The position numbers and the translations under genes are program-made. DNA of 64,000 nucleotides from Apoderus coryli. Taxonomy: Eukaryota > Arthropoda > Insecta > Coleoptera > Attelabidae. This document shows, piece by piece, positions 11,697-23,842 of the stretch (position 1 is its first letter; each line of letters opens with the position of its first letter). The stretch spans positions 5,028,260 through 5,092,259 of the forward strand of contig OU452205.1 in the NCBI GenBank assembly GCA_911728435.2, written 5' to 3'. The notes under the pieces were generated by a model. That model had not been told where the DNA came from, ran no database searches, and worked only from the letters and a program-made list of their open reading frames with translations.

Positions 11697-11872
11697 GAAA
11701 ATGAAATAAACTAACTTGTACGAATTAAAAAAATCTCGTGACACAAGCTGGATTTGAACCAACATCTCCCAATTGGTTAAAACACCTGACCGGCAATTGG
11801 GAGATGTTGGTTCAAATCCAGCTTGTGTCACGAGATTTTTTTAATTCGTACAAGTTAGTTTATTTCATTTTC
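11697..11872. repeat. 79-bp-arm palindrome containing tRNA-like sequence
   Basis: Arms 11697-11775 and 11794-11872 appear to be exact reverse complements around an 18-nt loop (11776-11793). The right arm carries a perfect Pol III B-box (GGTTCAAATCC, 11809-11819) and, with the loop (GGTTAAAACACCTGACCGG), resembles the D-to-T-arm part of a tRNA. The uridine normally found before the anticodon is not seen, so this is tRNA-derived rather than a working tRNA. Confidence 0.85.
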
Positions 11873-13315
11873 ATTATAAAATACTTTATTAGACAGCCGT
11901 AGTAAGTACTCAGCAACAGATATTAACATAAAGAAGTAAAGTTATCAATGGCAGGTAGAAAAGTAGGCGAGCATCAAATTCCGGACAATCTACTAGAAGA
12001 CCCCCAAAAAAGAACACTCACAAATTGCCACATTCCTAGAGAATGTATATTAGTTTATACAATAATAATATTAGGAGATAACTATCTTTTCAAGAAGACC
12101 ATTAATGTATTGTGCTTATTTGGATTAATGTAAGAGCAAGTCCAGTTTAGAAGGCGAAAATTTGGGAGTTATAAGCCTTCTTACTGGTCGGATTCAACAA
12201 AAAAAGCTGAATTGTTTGGCTATCCCATGTGTGTTCCGTTTACTTTGTAGTAAATTAGGCCCAGAACAAAACGATTTGATTCATTTCAATAATCTCATTT
12301 GATGAATTGATTTCTTTTTGGGGCAAGATCTCAGTTTCCTTGTTCGGAGAGTTTAGAAGCTCCTTAACGAGTTTACAGCTTGTTGTCTCAACCAATCTTT
12401 GGCTTTTCTGATCAGATTTGCAAGAATCAAGCCAAATTTCTATCATAGTAAAGGAAACTGGTCGGCTTTTTGTTGTAATCAATGCGTGCATGCATTTTGA
12501 TCTAGGAGATACATGGCCTGGGCTGCATCCACTGAGAAGTTGAGGCAATTCAGTGCTAACCCAGCAGTATATTAATTTGAAATACTTAGATGACTAACAC
12601 TGGTTCATTGTCGAAGAGAATACAAATATACTTTCTAACATTGTCCATCACACAATTATTCTAAAGTACTAAAAAAAATATGTCAACATTATCTAACAAC
12701 TTCAACTTTTCTAAATGTATAACACAATGATCATTGCGTCCAGAATAATCCACTAAACCACCAGACTACTATTATATTCATATATTCAGTGGAATAAAAA
12801 CTGCTGAGGGCATACTTTTAAAAAATTCATTAAAAATTCTGGTAATTCCACGATATTAAACCAATTAAAGCTTTTTCACATGCTAAATATAGGCTAAACA
12901 GTTAACACCAAAGTCTGAATAGTGCTAATCTTTTGCCCCTTTTGTTGTACCAAAAATGTTTGTTGGATAAAATAATACAATGCGGTGTGAGAGAAAGAGC
13001 GAATGCTGGATTAAATGCCCGCTATAGTTGTGGCTGCTGCCTACGCCCTTTTATAATGCTGCCTGCCATTCCAAATAGTTTGGTGGAATTTACTCAGTGA
13101 ATTTGATAATGCATTGCTACACGTCAACACAGGACTGTATGGAATCTTGCTAATCCAGAATTATAATTGTTTCTGTTTAGTAGATACCTAAAGGGGGATA
13201 TTAGGCAAACATATAGCATATTTTGGAATTTTTATCGGCAACATGAAAAATTGTAGCTCGAGAACGGTGTTCATAGGAAAAAAGTCATGAGCATGATCAT
13301 CAGAATAGAAATATT
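11873..13315. other. No gene seen
   Basis: Several short open frames without family resemblance. No splice-consistent exon pattern recognised. Confidence 0.4.
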
Positions 13316-13329
13316 AATTAATAAGGTGC

Positions 13330-15060
13330 GATTGAGCAAATGGAACAGTTGCAAAGACAGAATGACGGCTTTAACTTACACAAAAAACTAAAAGAGACTG
13401 CCGGAATACATAAAGGCCGACGAAAACAATCAGATAATCACCGAAGACCGGGAAAAAATTGCAATCTGGGAAAGATATATTAAGGAACTTTTCTACCAGG
13501 ACAGACCTACAATTATGAACGAAGATAACGACCACTTGACAGGACCACCAATCACAAAAGCGGAGATAGAAAAAGCGATACATAACTCTAAAAACAATAA
13601 AGCAACTGGACCGGATGGGATCCCATCGGAAATATTGAAGATATTGGATGAAAGAGGCATTGAAGTTCTACACAAAATATTTAACATCGTATACGAAACA
13701 GGACAATACCCACAACAATGGCTAAGTTCAACATTCATTCCTCTACCTAAGAAAAATAATGCTAGAAAGTGTGGAGACCATCGACTGATTAGCCTGATGG
13801 GCCACACTTTGAAAGTATTTCTAAAAATAATTCATCAGAGGATCTATAAAAAATGCGTAAGAGATATCAGTAGCTCACAGTTTGGGGTTTAGACAAGGGA
13901 TGGGCACAAGAGAAGCGATAGTGGCCACGCAAGTCCTTGTACAGAACTGCCATGATGTGAGAAAAGACATATGCCTTTGCTTTGTTGATTACGAGAAAGC
14001 ATTTGACCGAGTTGAACATCCCAAACTAATGCAGCTCCTCAGGAATCTTGACATAGATCAAAAAGACATTAGATGTATAGAAAATCTATATTGGTACCAG
14101 ACTGCACAGATTAGGCTCAATAATGAGCTGTCTGATGATATAGAGATCCAGAGGGGCGTGCGACAGGGATGTGTCTTGTCCCCGCTTTTGTTCAACCTGT
14201 ACTCGGAGGGGGTCTTCCGGGAAGCATTGGAAGATGCGGAGATCGGTATTAAAGTCAACGGAGTGTGGATTAATAACATACGTTATGCTGATGACACAGT
14301 GCTCATCACTGATAACATGCAAGACTTACAAAGACTGATAAACACAGTCGGTCAACATAGCAGATTGATGGGTCTAAACATAAACACTAAAAAGACGAAG
14401 TTTATGATAATATCAAGGAACCTAAATGCGTTTGAAGACTCACAGTTAACATTCAACGCAATGCGCATAGACAGAGTGAACAAATGTAAATACTTGGGCA
14501 TGTGGTTATCTGAAGACTGGACCTCTGATATCGAGGTCAAAAGTCGCATCGAACAAGCCCGACAAGCATTCCTAAGACTGAGGAGAGTATTTAGTTGCTC
14601 GGACTTCGATATTGGTCTGAGGTTGAGATTCTTAAAGTGCTATGTGTGTCAGTACTTCTCTACGGGATGGAAGGTTGGACTTAAAGTCAACAACATTAAC
14701 AAATTGGAAGCGTTCGAGATATGGCTTTACCGCAGAATGCTCAAGATACCGTGGACTGCAAGAATAACAAACGTAGAAGTTCTGTCCAACATCAACAAAG
14801 AACGTGAACTGTTAACCACCATAAAAAAGAGAAAGACTTCATATCTGGGGCACGTCATGAGGAACAAGAAGTATGAGTAATTACAGTTGTTGATCGAGGG
14901 TAAGATAGAGGGCCGTAGAGGGATAGGAAGGAAGAAATTGTCATGGTTGCGGAAAATAAGACAGTGGACAGGAATAAATGACATACAGACCCTAATTCAC
15001 ACCGCAAGAAATAGAGAGGAGATGGAAAATGTGATCGCCAACATCCACATTAGTGGATAG
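13330..15060 (+). pseudogene. RTE-like LINE reverse transcriptase, near full 3' half
   Basis: ORF2 from just before the RT domain: NNKATGPDGIPSEILK (13590-13640, RT motif), then a one-base insertion near 13883 shifts frame. GFRQGMGTREA, FVDYEKAFDRVEHPKLMQLL (catalytic Asp), RRGVRQGCVLSPLLFNLYSE-type sequence (QRGVRQGCVLSP at about 14149-14185) and YADDTVLI (14284-14307, catalytic Asp pair) follow. The C-terminal SYLGHVMRN-KYE is cut by a TAA at 14878, after which the same frame continues to TAG at 15058. The 3' end runs into GAAGAAGAAG. Only two lesions are visible, so it is fairly young. The endonuclease domain is missing (5' truncation). Clade assignment is by similarity to insect RTE-like proteins and is not certain. 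Confidence 0.88.
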
Positions 15061-15077
15061 CATCCGAAGAAGAAGAT

Positions 15078-16005
15078 TGAGCAGAAAAACTATGTGTAGG
15101 TATGTAGGGTATAAATTATACAATTTGGTTCTGCCAAAATGAAGAGAGTAAATTCATATATATAATAGCAGTTTTAAATTGAAAATATCAGTTTGGCTTA
15201 AAAATAATTCTCCAAATATTTTAGATTAGCCCGGACAACAAAAATGATGAAAGCAACAGGTCGTAATTATCGGTTTAACCTCCTAAACTTGTTCTCTCAA
15301 CTACTGTCGAAGATAACATGGTCTTTCTTAGGGTTTTTTTAGACACACCGGCAAATTTAAAGGAACGCACATAAATTGGGTTGTTTTTTCAATTTTTTTC
15401 TACATAAACTTTTCTTCTCCTTACAAATTTGTACGGAATTTATTAAAAGGACTAGCTAGCTAATTGCAGTTTGTTTTGCAAAGCTTCATACCCATTTTGA
15501 AGCGTGTTTAAAAAGAGACGATAAAAATAGCGTTTTTTTAAGAAATTAATTGTACTTTTTAATTTGTTTTAAACATTTAAATATGAAGCAAAATTACAGG
15601 GATTATTTTTTTTAATAACGTGTGTTTCTCCCCCGAACCCTTATGACTGAAGTCATCCGGCATCCCATACTTTTAATGATGTTGTCAATCATTTCCTGAG
15701 GCAAATTTTCCCATACTTTGGACACCAAGACTTTTTGACCTCAGTCGTCTGCCAATTCATTGTCGATATCGCCACTTGATTTAACCAAATGTAAACAATT
15801 ACTTATGAAAAAATAACAAATTGTGATGTAGATATTTTTTTACTAAATATAGTACCAATCAAATTACTTAATTTTAAGTCATGTTTCAAATTTCAGCCAA
15901 TCACCTCTGGATTACAGCGATAATACCCTACATGTGGTGTTTTCAGTTTGGTGTTTTTTTTACTAAAAATTAATTAAACGTCAAACTGACAACTGGTTTA
16001 AAACT
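15078..16005. other. No gene seen
   Basis: AT-rich with poly-T runs; no domain recognised. Confidence 0.4.
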
Positions 16006-16011
16006 GTCGCG

Positions 16012-16705
16012 AAGATTTGGTATTGCATCTAACGATGCAATTAATGATATTATATCTATTAATATACCAAAAAATATAATCAAATCAAAAATATATGCAT
16101 GGAAAATATTTCTCGTGTTTTGTGCGACCAGAGAATACGAACTGACCACTGAAACGAATTTGCATAATTTGGCTCATATATTGAAAGATTATATATATGA
16201 GAAAAGCTGACGGAACTGAATATAAAGAAGCAACTGTAAAAACAATTTGGAATACTATGAGTAGGCTACTCCAGAAAAAATACTTCAATGACTTCAAAAT
16301 TGTATTCCAGTGTGATATTCAAAAATGCGCGAGATGCAAGAAATGCAAAACGTAAAAGATTACAGCAGGATCCAAAGAAACGAAAATGCAGTTCATCAAA
16401 TTTGAGTTCAAGTGATTTTGAAAATTTTTACCATATTGTAGCTGTTGAGTTAGCTTGGCGAGGTGGTGAACCAGCTGATTGCCTTATAGATTATTTCACG
16501 ATTGAGAAAAATAATTATGAACGCCAACCAACAGAATTGAATACAATCCAATATTCAGTAAAACATGCCAAGAAGGATCGAAAAGTTGTACAAATAATAG
16601 TAAGTGGCTTGTTCCAAATATTGCAAACGAAAGTGCATGCCCTGTTCGGTTATTCCATAAATTATTGTCCAAAAAGGGGAAAAATATTACTTTCACAACT
16701 GTAGT
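16012..16705 (+). pseudogene. Crypton-like tyrosine recombinase (DUF3504 / ZMYM-like) pseudogene
   Basis: Reading in order with frame changes: IPKNIIKSKIYAWKIFLVFC, ATREYELTTETNLHNLAHIL, a frameshift near 16205, then ADGTEYKEATVKTIWNTMSR, KNARDARNAKRKRLQQDPKK, VAVELAWRGGEPADCL, another frameshift near 16555-16590, and KWLVPNIANESACPVRLFHK. This order resembles the DUF3504 domain of ZMYM2/QRICH1-like insect proteins, which derive from Crypton tyrosine recombinases. I infer a decayed Crypton-related copy. The catalytic Tyr region would lie beyond 16705 and is not seen. Confidence 0.6.
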
Positions 16706-17360
16706 TTTAAATAAAAATTAATAATATTTGTTTGATTAAAACTAATACATTTTGTATTGAAAATTATTAAACGTCAGATTGACAGTCAAATTTTTGATAT
16801 CTACAAAGTAAAAAATTATGTTATCGAATACTCCTCGGGCCTTGATAAATACTCACAAATTTTTACTGGTCATAGGCGTACAAGAAGGATTCAAAAGTTA
16901 TAAAAAATTATGCATAAAATCGATATTAGGTACAGAAAGAGGATCATATTTTTCATTCTAATTTTTGTTTATCTCTTCTATCTTTAGCGTGACTATGAAG
17001 GTGGTATTATTTCAACTGCTTATCAAGAAACCATAAATAGCACAATTAAAGTGATATTAAGATAAATTATATTTTATTTTCTTTCATGTATATTATGTAC
17101 TCGTATTATAGCAAATTAAATTAAAAGAAATCGAAAACTGATGAGAAAGTAAATATAAGTATACTACAATATGTATAAATGATTCCATATTTGTAATTTC
17201 CATAAAAGTTAATTTTTCAGATTCACAAATAGGTACTTATTAAAAACTTCTGTTCTGTCCATATAGAATAATTTAAACGTTAAATGTATCATAATTAGCA
17301 GTATAAAAAATAATTAAAATATAAACACATTGTTCACTAGGTTTAATATTCAAGAATTCC
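16706..17360. other. No gene seen
   Basis: AT-rich; no domain recognised. Confidence 0.4.
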
Positions 17361-17365
17361 TAATA

Positions 17366-17408
17366 AAAGCGACATGTTTCGGATTTTTATACCCATCGTT
17401 AGCCTTAT
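17366..17408 (-). ncRNA. Decayed hammerhead ribozyme
   Basis: The minus-strand core reads CTAACGA in place of CTGANGA (a substitution at the invariant G), followed by a weak stem II (GGGT/ATCC), then GAAACATGTC with the same CATG stem III and GTC triplet as the 46-kb copy. Stem I is poorly paired. It is predicted to be inactive. Confidence 0.5.
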
Positions 17409-17994
17409 TAAAAATATTTTAATAACGCTAATGATAGAGTAGAACTCTCAAACATCATATGGATAAATTCTTTAAAAATAGCCTTCAGAACCTTCAATTT
17501 ACCGGATTTTTAGCATTTTGTCCCGAAATTATATTTAGATTTCGTCAAAGAAGCAATTATCTAGCAATATGCACCGTACACGTTTAAATTTAAATTGACA
17601 GAATCTAAGTATCAATGGTTTCCTTTTATACATATACAGGGTGTTCTGGAAGTTGTTGGCTTAAATCCGGGAGCGAATAAGGGAGCTCAAAATAACCATA
17701 GTTGTAAGTGGGGGTCCATGAAAATGTATCTGGCTTCGATAGTAAAGAACAAAAATGTTGGTTTGCTTTACCTATCAAAATCAAAATTTTCGTTGATTTT
17801 TGTCAGGAGAAAAATGGTTATATTGAGACTTTCAAAAAAAGCATTTAGAAACTTTAATATTCAAATTGTCAGATTTGTTGGCAGAAATTTTTAGGAGCCT
17901 GCAAATATATTGCAGGGGGTCCACCGAAACCAAGAAAATTTCGAAAGTGTGTAGTATATTATAATTTTCTCTTTTATTTGCGTTCATTAAAGTT

Positions 17995-18712
17995 TTTATT
18001 TTTTGTCGATGACATTTACAAGACGTCAAGATCCGTTTTTGCGAAACTACACCATCGATAATTCACATTTGGAACGACGCGCTTTAATCAAAGATCTTGG
18101 TGTATACTTGGATGGTGATTTATCTTTCAACTACCACATTGAGCAAGTTTCTGCTAATGCTTTGCGAATGTTAGGATTTATTTTTAGACAGACCAGAGAA
18201 TTCAACAACATGGACTGCCTGAAAACTCTCTATTTCGCCTTTGTTGTGTCTATTTTGGAATTCGCTACAATCATTTGGTCGCCCATTTACCGTGTTCATA
18301 TACAGAGATTGGAGAGTATCCAACGTAAGTTTTTAAAATATTTGTCATTTAAAATTGATGGATATTTTCCTCCTCGTAGGTGTGATCACGGCCTGTTACT
18401 GACAAGGTTCGGATTTCGGCTGTTAGTCGAGAGACGCATCCTCGCGTCTCAGATCTTTCTTTTTAAGTTGATTGTCCTCGGTTGCTTCAGCAGCTATGGT
18501 TTCGTGTCCCTAGGGTTCACTCTAGAAGCGCTAGTTTATTTTGGGTGCCACAGATTCATTCTAATTATGAATCTAAAGCACCGCTATTTCGGGTTCGTAA
18601 ATACAGCAGCCGATTAGTTAATGAAAACGTTGATTTTTTTAATGTATCGCTTGATTCTTTTAAGAAAAGTTTAGAGACATGTTTGCGGGCTACTGATTTG
18701 GATTTGTTTTGA
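17995..18712 (+). pseudogene. Jockey-like LINE RT C-terminal fragment
   Basis: It begins at a mutated YADD box (FVDDIYKTS near 17999), then DLGVYLDGDLSFNYHI, FRQTREFNNMDCLKTLYFAF, a LEFATIIWSP block and ESIQRKFLKYLSFKIDGYF. The final ~230 bases are in a different frame and end at the ORF2-type stop at 18710. It is truncated at the 5' end and frameshifted near 18470. It closely resembles the fragments at 41.0-41.9 and 48.6-49.5 kb. Confidence 0.85.
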
Positions 18713-19565
18713 TGAATTATGTGTTAATTATTTATTGTTATTATTAATTGTTCTTGTAATCCTCCCAATTTTCTTTCGTTTTGATGCGTGTATTTCCTTT
18801 TTTGTATTTTTCTATTTTTCAGTTAGTTCTAAGTTGGATATTTTTGTATGCTAATGCTAGGCAATTGTTTTTGTTTATGTAAGATTTTGTCTTGTTATTG
18901 GGTAGCAATTAGAGAGATTATTACAAATAGTTTTTATTGTAATGTTGTTGATTTTTGTTACACTAAAATTTAAATAATTTATGCGGATAATTTTTTCTGT
19001 GTTATCTATCCATTTTTACGACGAAGACACTTTCCATTTAATTTATTTTCAAGATCAAGTTATCTTTTATTCAAAAACGTTGGCAGAGTAACAAACTATT
19101 TTACACTAAACCCACGCCATCAATAATTTACTAATAATAAAATGAAGATGTTTCCTGTTGGTAGGTCCAGATTTAAATCTATAGGACTCCATTTAAATTA
19201 AAATATTTTAAGCACATTTCTAAAGAAAAACATATCATAACAAAATCGATATTGCATTACGGTCGTTTTACAACTTTTCCAATGTTAAAAAAAATCGCAA
19301 ATAGTATAAACCTATACCCAAATTTTTCAACGTTTCCACTTAAATTACCCACATCAGGTTCAACAAAAAAATATACACTTTTTCATTCAAAATGACAGCA
19401 TAAATTTGTTGATCCGATTGTTGCTTATTGCGACTATTCAAGAAAATTATCAAATTATATTAAACTGTAACAAACCAATATTGCGAGCTTAAATTAAATT
19501 TTCGATTCATTTAAATCATAAATTGGTTAAAAATTATCAATGAAAATAACTAATTTAACTGCGTT
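18713..19565. other. LINE 3' tail then unannotated AT-rich DNA
   Basis: Sequence just after 18712 is likely the LINE 3' UTR. The rest has no recognisable gene. Confidence 0.4.
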
Positions 19566-19574
19566 TATACTTAC

Positions 19575-19875
19575 CGGCCGGTGGAATCGGCGCCCGACAC
19601 GTGTGACAGAAACATTGCATTACCGATTCTCTTACTAGACCGATCAACATTTTGGCAGTGTTTAGTCACGTGAAAAATATAACGACAAAAAATGTTTAAT
19701 AGACAAACTATAGAAGAGGAAATATCACTGATATATTTACAATTAATTAGTTCAATTAACTTGTCGATACGCGACCACCGTCGCAATACAGAAGTGAATA
19801 CTATCTGGCGTTCGCCTCTAGTGACGAGAAGGCGTCGCGACGCAGGCACTCAAAGCTTCAGGTGTTGGACTATAA
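19575..19875 (-). other. Candidate first exon of a minus-strand gene
   Basis: On the minus strand a GC-richer stretch ends in CCACCGGCCG followed by the strong donor GTAAGT (19569-19574). An AT-rich TATA-like stretch lies upstream near 19900. No ATG-initiated long frame is evident, so it could be 5' UTR. The partner exon, to the left, was not found. It could also be chance. Confidence 0.3.
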
Positions 19876-20033
19876 TGCATTGTTGCCAAACGTCTTTTCC
19901 CATATATTTTTAACTAGTTCGGTATATTATTTGGCTTATTTCTTGACTAACGATCTAGGTATTGAAGTTTTGAGATGTTTTAGGATTGTCTTTATATATC
20001 CTGCATATATGTTGCTCAAAATTAGCATATAGG

Positions 20034-20276
20034 TTATGTGAAGGGTACATGATATTTTTCAGGGGTTGTGGCCATTTTTCTCCTTTGGACTTTTGTATTT
20101 TGTTCAGGATCTTTATTGTTTTCTAATGTTTTATTCTGTCTAGATGAGTTAACGTTTGTAAAGCGGTCAAGTAGGCTCTGATAATTTTGATAGCTTGCAT
20201 TTGAACTGGCGTCTGTTTCGCAAATTAATGGTACTTGATCATTGATTAGTTTCAAATATTCATAGACGTCTTGAAA
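20034..20276 (-). CDS. Terminal exon of an unrecognised minus-strand gene
   Basis: A minus-strand frame opens directly after a good acceptor (TTTTTATTTCAG, AG at 20277-20278) in phase 0 and runs 80 codons to TAA at 20036-20034. The peptide starts FQDVYEYLKLINDQVPLICE and ends in a charged, Lys/Gln/Asn-rich tail. It has neither transposon motifs nor low complexity. I do not recognise the family. The exon feeding it must lie to the right and was not identified, so it may be an isolated exon, a pseudogene piece or part of a larger minus-strand gene. Confidence 0.4.
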   Translation of the reverse strand, partial: FQDVYEYLKLINDQVPLICETDASSNASYQNYQSLLDRFTNVNSSRQNKTLENNKDPEQNTKVQRRKMATTPEKYHVPFT

Positions 20277-20294
20277 CTGAAATAAAAATACCAC

Positions 20295-21000
20295 TAATAC
20301 TGGCGGAGCATGTCCATATCCAGATACTAGTACTGGTCAGTCATCAAGTTACGGACGTAATTCTCTGCTCCACCCTTACCAGATTCAAAGGTTGCAAGCG
20401 TTCCTTCCTTGAGATTTACGTTTAAGGATTAATTTATACTAATGTTATCTTCATAGGCTGATTGTAAAACACTGTTTAGGGACCGACCATGCCAATTTTT
20501 CAAGCCACTCAATTAATACAAATTTTCATATAAATTGTGGAAATTCATTTTCAAAAGTACTGTGTGTATGGACTATTTGATTCGCTCGGCAGCAGATTTG
20601 TCTAATTTGACTCGTGAATATTGAAATGACGTTTATAAGAACAAGTGCATAGGATGTCGTGGACTTTAGATATGGCCTCCTAGGTCCACAGACATAAATA
20701 GTCTAGATACATTTGAAACCGTCGGAAATACTCCGACCTGATTCAACGGTGTGTACGGGCATCAAGGAGAAGAAGAGCAAAGGAAGTTTTTGATTTGTTA
20801 ATAAATCATCGCTTAAAAAAATATCTACGAATATTCAACAGTCAATAAAACAACGCATCTAAAAGACGGAACAGGTGACAGATCGTGAGAGTCTCCTAAC
20901 TTGTCAATTTTGAAAAAAAAAAGATATCGACAGCCAAAGGTTATTCACAAATAACATTCCATCCAAAGAACTCTAAGATGAGTAATAAAAAAGTGATCTG
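20295..21000. other. No gene seen
   Basis: No recognisable domain or splice pattern. Confidence 0.4.
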
Positions 21001-21004
21001 ACAA

Positions 21005-21285
21005 CGTTTTCGGGGCGGTTTTTCCTTTAATGCGCACCACGGTCGATACGATAATGATATTAACGGGGGGTGAGTGGAGGGTTAAGAAGGGGATGGGTGG
21101 TTGGTTTGTTGCGACGGCGGTAACGCGGCCACAAGGTGGCGGTGGCGCCAAGCAGACGCCGAAAGACGGCGGACGTCTTTTGAACGTATTTTCCCTATAT
21201 ACATGCTTTGCCTTGCGTGTACGAAACTCTAACTGGTCAAAGAGCAAGTACTCAAATTACACATCAGCGGCGGCAACTGTTTTTA
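21005..21285. other. GC-rich island
   Basis: A ~280-bp block with many CG dinucleotides (GCGACGGCGG, GACGGCGGACG) in otherwise AT-rich DNA. Open frames exist on both strands but none is recognisable. It could be promoter-like DNA or part of a young DNA element next to the transposase at 21.3-21.8 kb. Confidence 0.3.
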
Positions 21286-21310
21286 TAATAATTAAAGAAA
21301 AATATACATG

Positions 21311-21836
21311 AACTGTAACCTCAACTTGAAAGCAAATATCCAATCTATGGTTTTGCTTATTTGGAACTCCACTGGTTGAAAATGAGGATTCATCTGACCA
21401 CACAATTTTATGAAGAAACTGTGGATCTTGCCCCATTCTCTGCAGCATTTGCTGGCAAAATTGAACTCGTTGGCTGCGTTGTTCGCATTTTATAGAATGT
21501 TTTATGAGTTCCTTTCTAATACCTTTCCGAAAAAGCATCTATTTTTGAAGCCTCTTTGTCGTAAAGTTTGACTTTACGAATCGATGTTCGCGGGTTTTCT
21601 TCAAAATGAAGCAAAATGTTTAAATCCGTTTCTTCGTTTGCACGAACTGTTATCCTTTTTCTTTTCACACTTCAGGTTTCCCTAAATTTTCTGTACAAAC
21701 GTGTAATTGTCGGTCTAGACGGATACTGTCTTTCTGGATATTGTTGTCTATACTCCCGTACTGTAGAGGACGCGTTATAATTATTTTTTGCATACAATAA
21801 CAATATATTTTGCTGTTCTTCATTTGAAAAAATCAT
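21311..21836 (-). pseudogene. Tc1/mariner-superfamily transposase (DUF4817 type) fragment
   Basis: The minus strand starts MIFSNEEQQNILLLYAKNNY (from 21836) with a helix-turn-helix ending RPTITRLYRKFRET; then in other frames comes TSIRKV..., then the stretch from QRVQFCQQMLQRMGQDPQ to IVWSDESSFSTSG (about 21375-21470) with the first catalytic Asp in SDES. It stops in GVPNKQNHR. The rest of the catalytic domain is missing and there are multiple stops. Confidence 0.75.
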
Positions 21837-22180
21837 TTTTAAATAAACAGTCTTTACATATATTATTTACAAAATGACAGTTATTATTAATTTTAACTGA
21901 CATTACATTGCTATGTTTTTTACAGCATCATGGCACACTCTTTTTAGTTTTGGTTTTGTTTAAAATACATTTAATTTTTGAAAAAGCTTTGTTACTTTAC
22001 TGTTGTTATGTTATTATATATTTATTATATTATGTTAATTAATTTGTTTAATATTAGGTACTTGAAAACAGTCTAAATCTAGAGAGAAACTAACATTCTA
22101 GAAATAGTCCACATTTCATTAAAAAGATTGTCACGAACGTCTTAATTTAATTAAAAACAACACAAAATGCAACGACTATT
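21837..22180. other. No gene seen
   Basis: AT-rich flank of the foldback element. Confidence 0.4.
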
Positions 22181-23313
22181 TATACAGGCTGATCCACTAA
22201 GCGTGTCCAGCGGCTGTATCTCGGAAACTATTGGTCGTAGAACCTTGGGGAAAATTTGTTTTCAATGAAAGTGGTCATGAAAAAATTCTAGAAATTATTT
22301 TTAAACTCCGCTTTTCGCCACAAGGGGGCGTTATTTCATTTAAAAATTTAAAATGCTTAATTTCTCCGAAAATTTCCAAATATAGATACAAATGTGGTAA
22401 CATCATGAAAAAGCCTAGACAATTTTCCACCACAAGAGTGGGGGAAGCCGTTCAATGTGTAATTCTTTAAATAACTGTAACTTCTAAACGCCTTATTCGA
22501 TTTTGACAAACTTAAGAATGTTTAAAAGAGAAAACCAAGCATTTTTAACTGATACACAATAGTGTGTAATAAACTTGCCAGAGGGCGCAATTTGTAATCA
22601 TTAGAGCTTTTTCGATTTTTCTCCAAAAATTTAAATCGCACGGTATAACTAAAATCCCATAATCGCAAACTAGATTACATTTACAAGGAAAGTATAAAAA
22701 CCGCAGTTCGATATCTTTGTTCGTTTCAAAGTTATTACCAAAACAATAATCTGGGCATATCTAATGCGGCCTTCTAAATCTTGATTTATTTTTTAGAAGG
22801 CCCAGATTATTGTTTTGGCGATAACTTTGAAACGAACAAAGATATCGAACTGCGGTTTTCACATTTTTCTTGCAAAGATAATCAAGTTTGCGATTATGGG
22901 ATTGTAGTTATACCGTGCCATTTAAGTTTTTGGAGAAAAATCGAAAAATCTCTAATGATAACAAATTGCGCCCTCTGGCAAGTTTATTAGGAACTATTGT
23001 GTATTAGCGGATACTACAGTTAAAAATGCTTGGTTTTCTCTTCCAATCAATCTCAAGTCTGTCAAAATCGAATAAGTGGTTTAGAAGTTACAGCAATTTA
23101 AATAATTATACATTGAAGGGCTTCCGCACTCTTATTAAGGATCATACATCAATAAGCGTCAGACAAAAGTGATGTAAAGCTATCTAGGCTTTCTCATGAT
23201 GTTACCAAATTTTTGACTACATTTGAGAATTTTCGCAGAAATCAAGCATTTTAAAGTTTTAAATGAAAACGCCTCCTTGTGGCGAAATGCGGAACTTGAA
23301 AATAATTTCTAGA

Positions 23314-23842
23314 CATTTTATTTTTTTATTATTCTTGAACCGCTATTAAACAGCAAACGGGAAAAAAAAAACAATCAAAAATGCCTTCATATTTGAATTT
23401 GTGCTGTTGCTACTACTAATACTTTCAATACAACATATCGGGCAATAGTTCCATCTTTTTAAATAAATATGTATTTTATTATATTTGAATGTTTTAAATG
23501 TGTTTGTAAATATAATGAAAATTGTTTGTTCTTTTATTGACATTGACGTATTGGAATTTGTGTTAGGTAATAATAATCATAAGAAAGGGAATAATAATAA
23601 TAGATAGATATATTATGTATTATATGTAAAAATAGTTTTATAGAAAATAATGTTGTATGTAATTTCAGAAAGAAAAGGAAAAAAAAAATGTTTCAACCTG
23701 AGGAAGTTACTAATTAGTAACGAAACGTCGTTTGTTTTGATTTCTGTGTGATGGTGACGAAAATAAACATGAATATTTTTATGTAGAATAAAGAGGAATT
23801 TTTATAAGAACCGAACACCCCAAGAAAAAAGTAAACTGAAAA
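23314..23842 (+). mobile_element. Penelope-like insertion carrying a hammerhead, with target duplication
   Basis: This segment has no partner in the left arm of the foldback. The host sequence AAATAATTTCTAGA before it (about 23300-23313) recurs as AAATCATTTCTAGA after it (23843-23856), a 14-base target-site duplication with one mismatch. The insert ends A-rich and contains the hammerhead at 23694-23734. It is too short to encode RT, so it is probably a 5'-truncated Penelope-like copy or a non-autonomous retrozyme-like unit. Confidence 0.7.
23694..23734 (+). ncRNA. Minimal hammerhead ribozyme
   Basis: Core CTGAGGA at 23698-23704 (consistent with CTGANGA). Stem II is GTTAC (23706-23710) with GTAAC (23717-23721) and loop TAATTA. 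GAAA is at 23722-23725, then CG and the terminal UC of the cleavage triplet (cut after 23729). Stem III is reduced to A-U and C-G, which would need a dimer. Stem I has three clean pairs (AAC/GTT) plus a bulged C-G. Confidence 0.65.

Noticed and set aside
11790..11840. A functional tRNA gene
   Set aside because: The position before the anticodon is not U and the sequence is part of an exact palindrome.
19571..19849. 92-codon minus-strand protein
   Set aside because: The proposed start is GTG, not ATG, and the donor site lies at its end; treated as a possible non-coding first exon.
21030..21311. 93-codon protein in the GC-rich island
   Set aside because: Both strands are open because of composition; no family resemblance.
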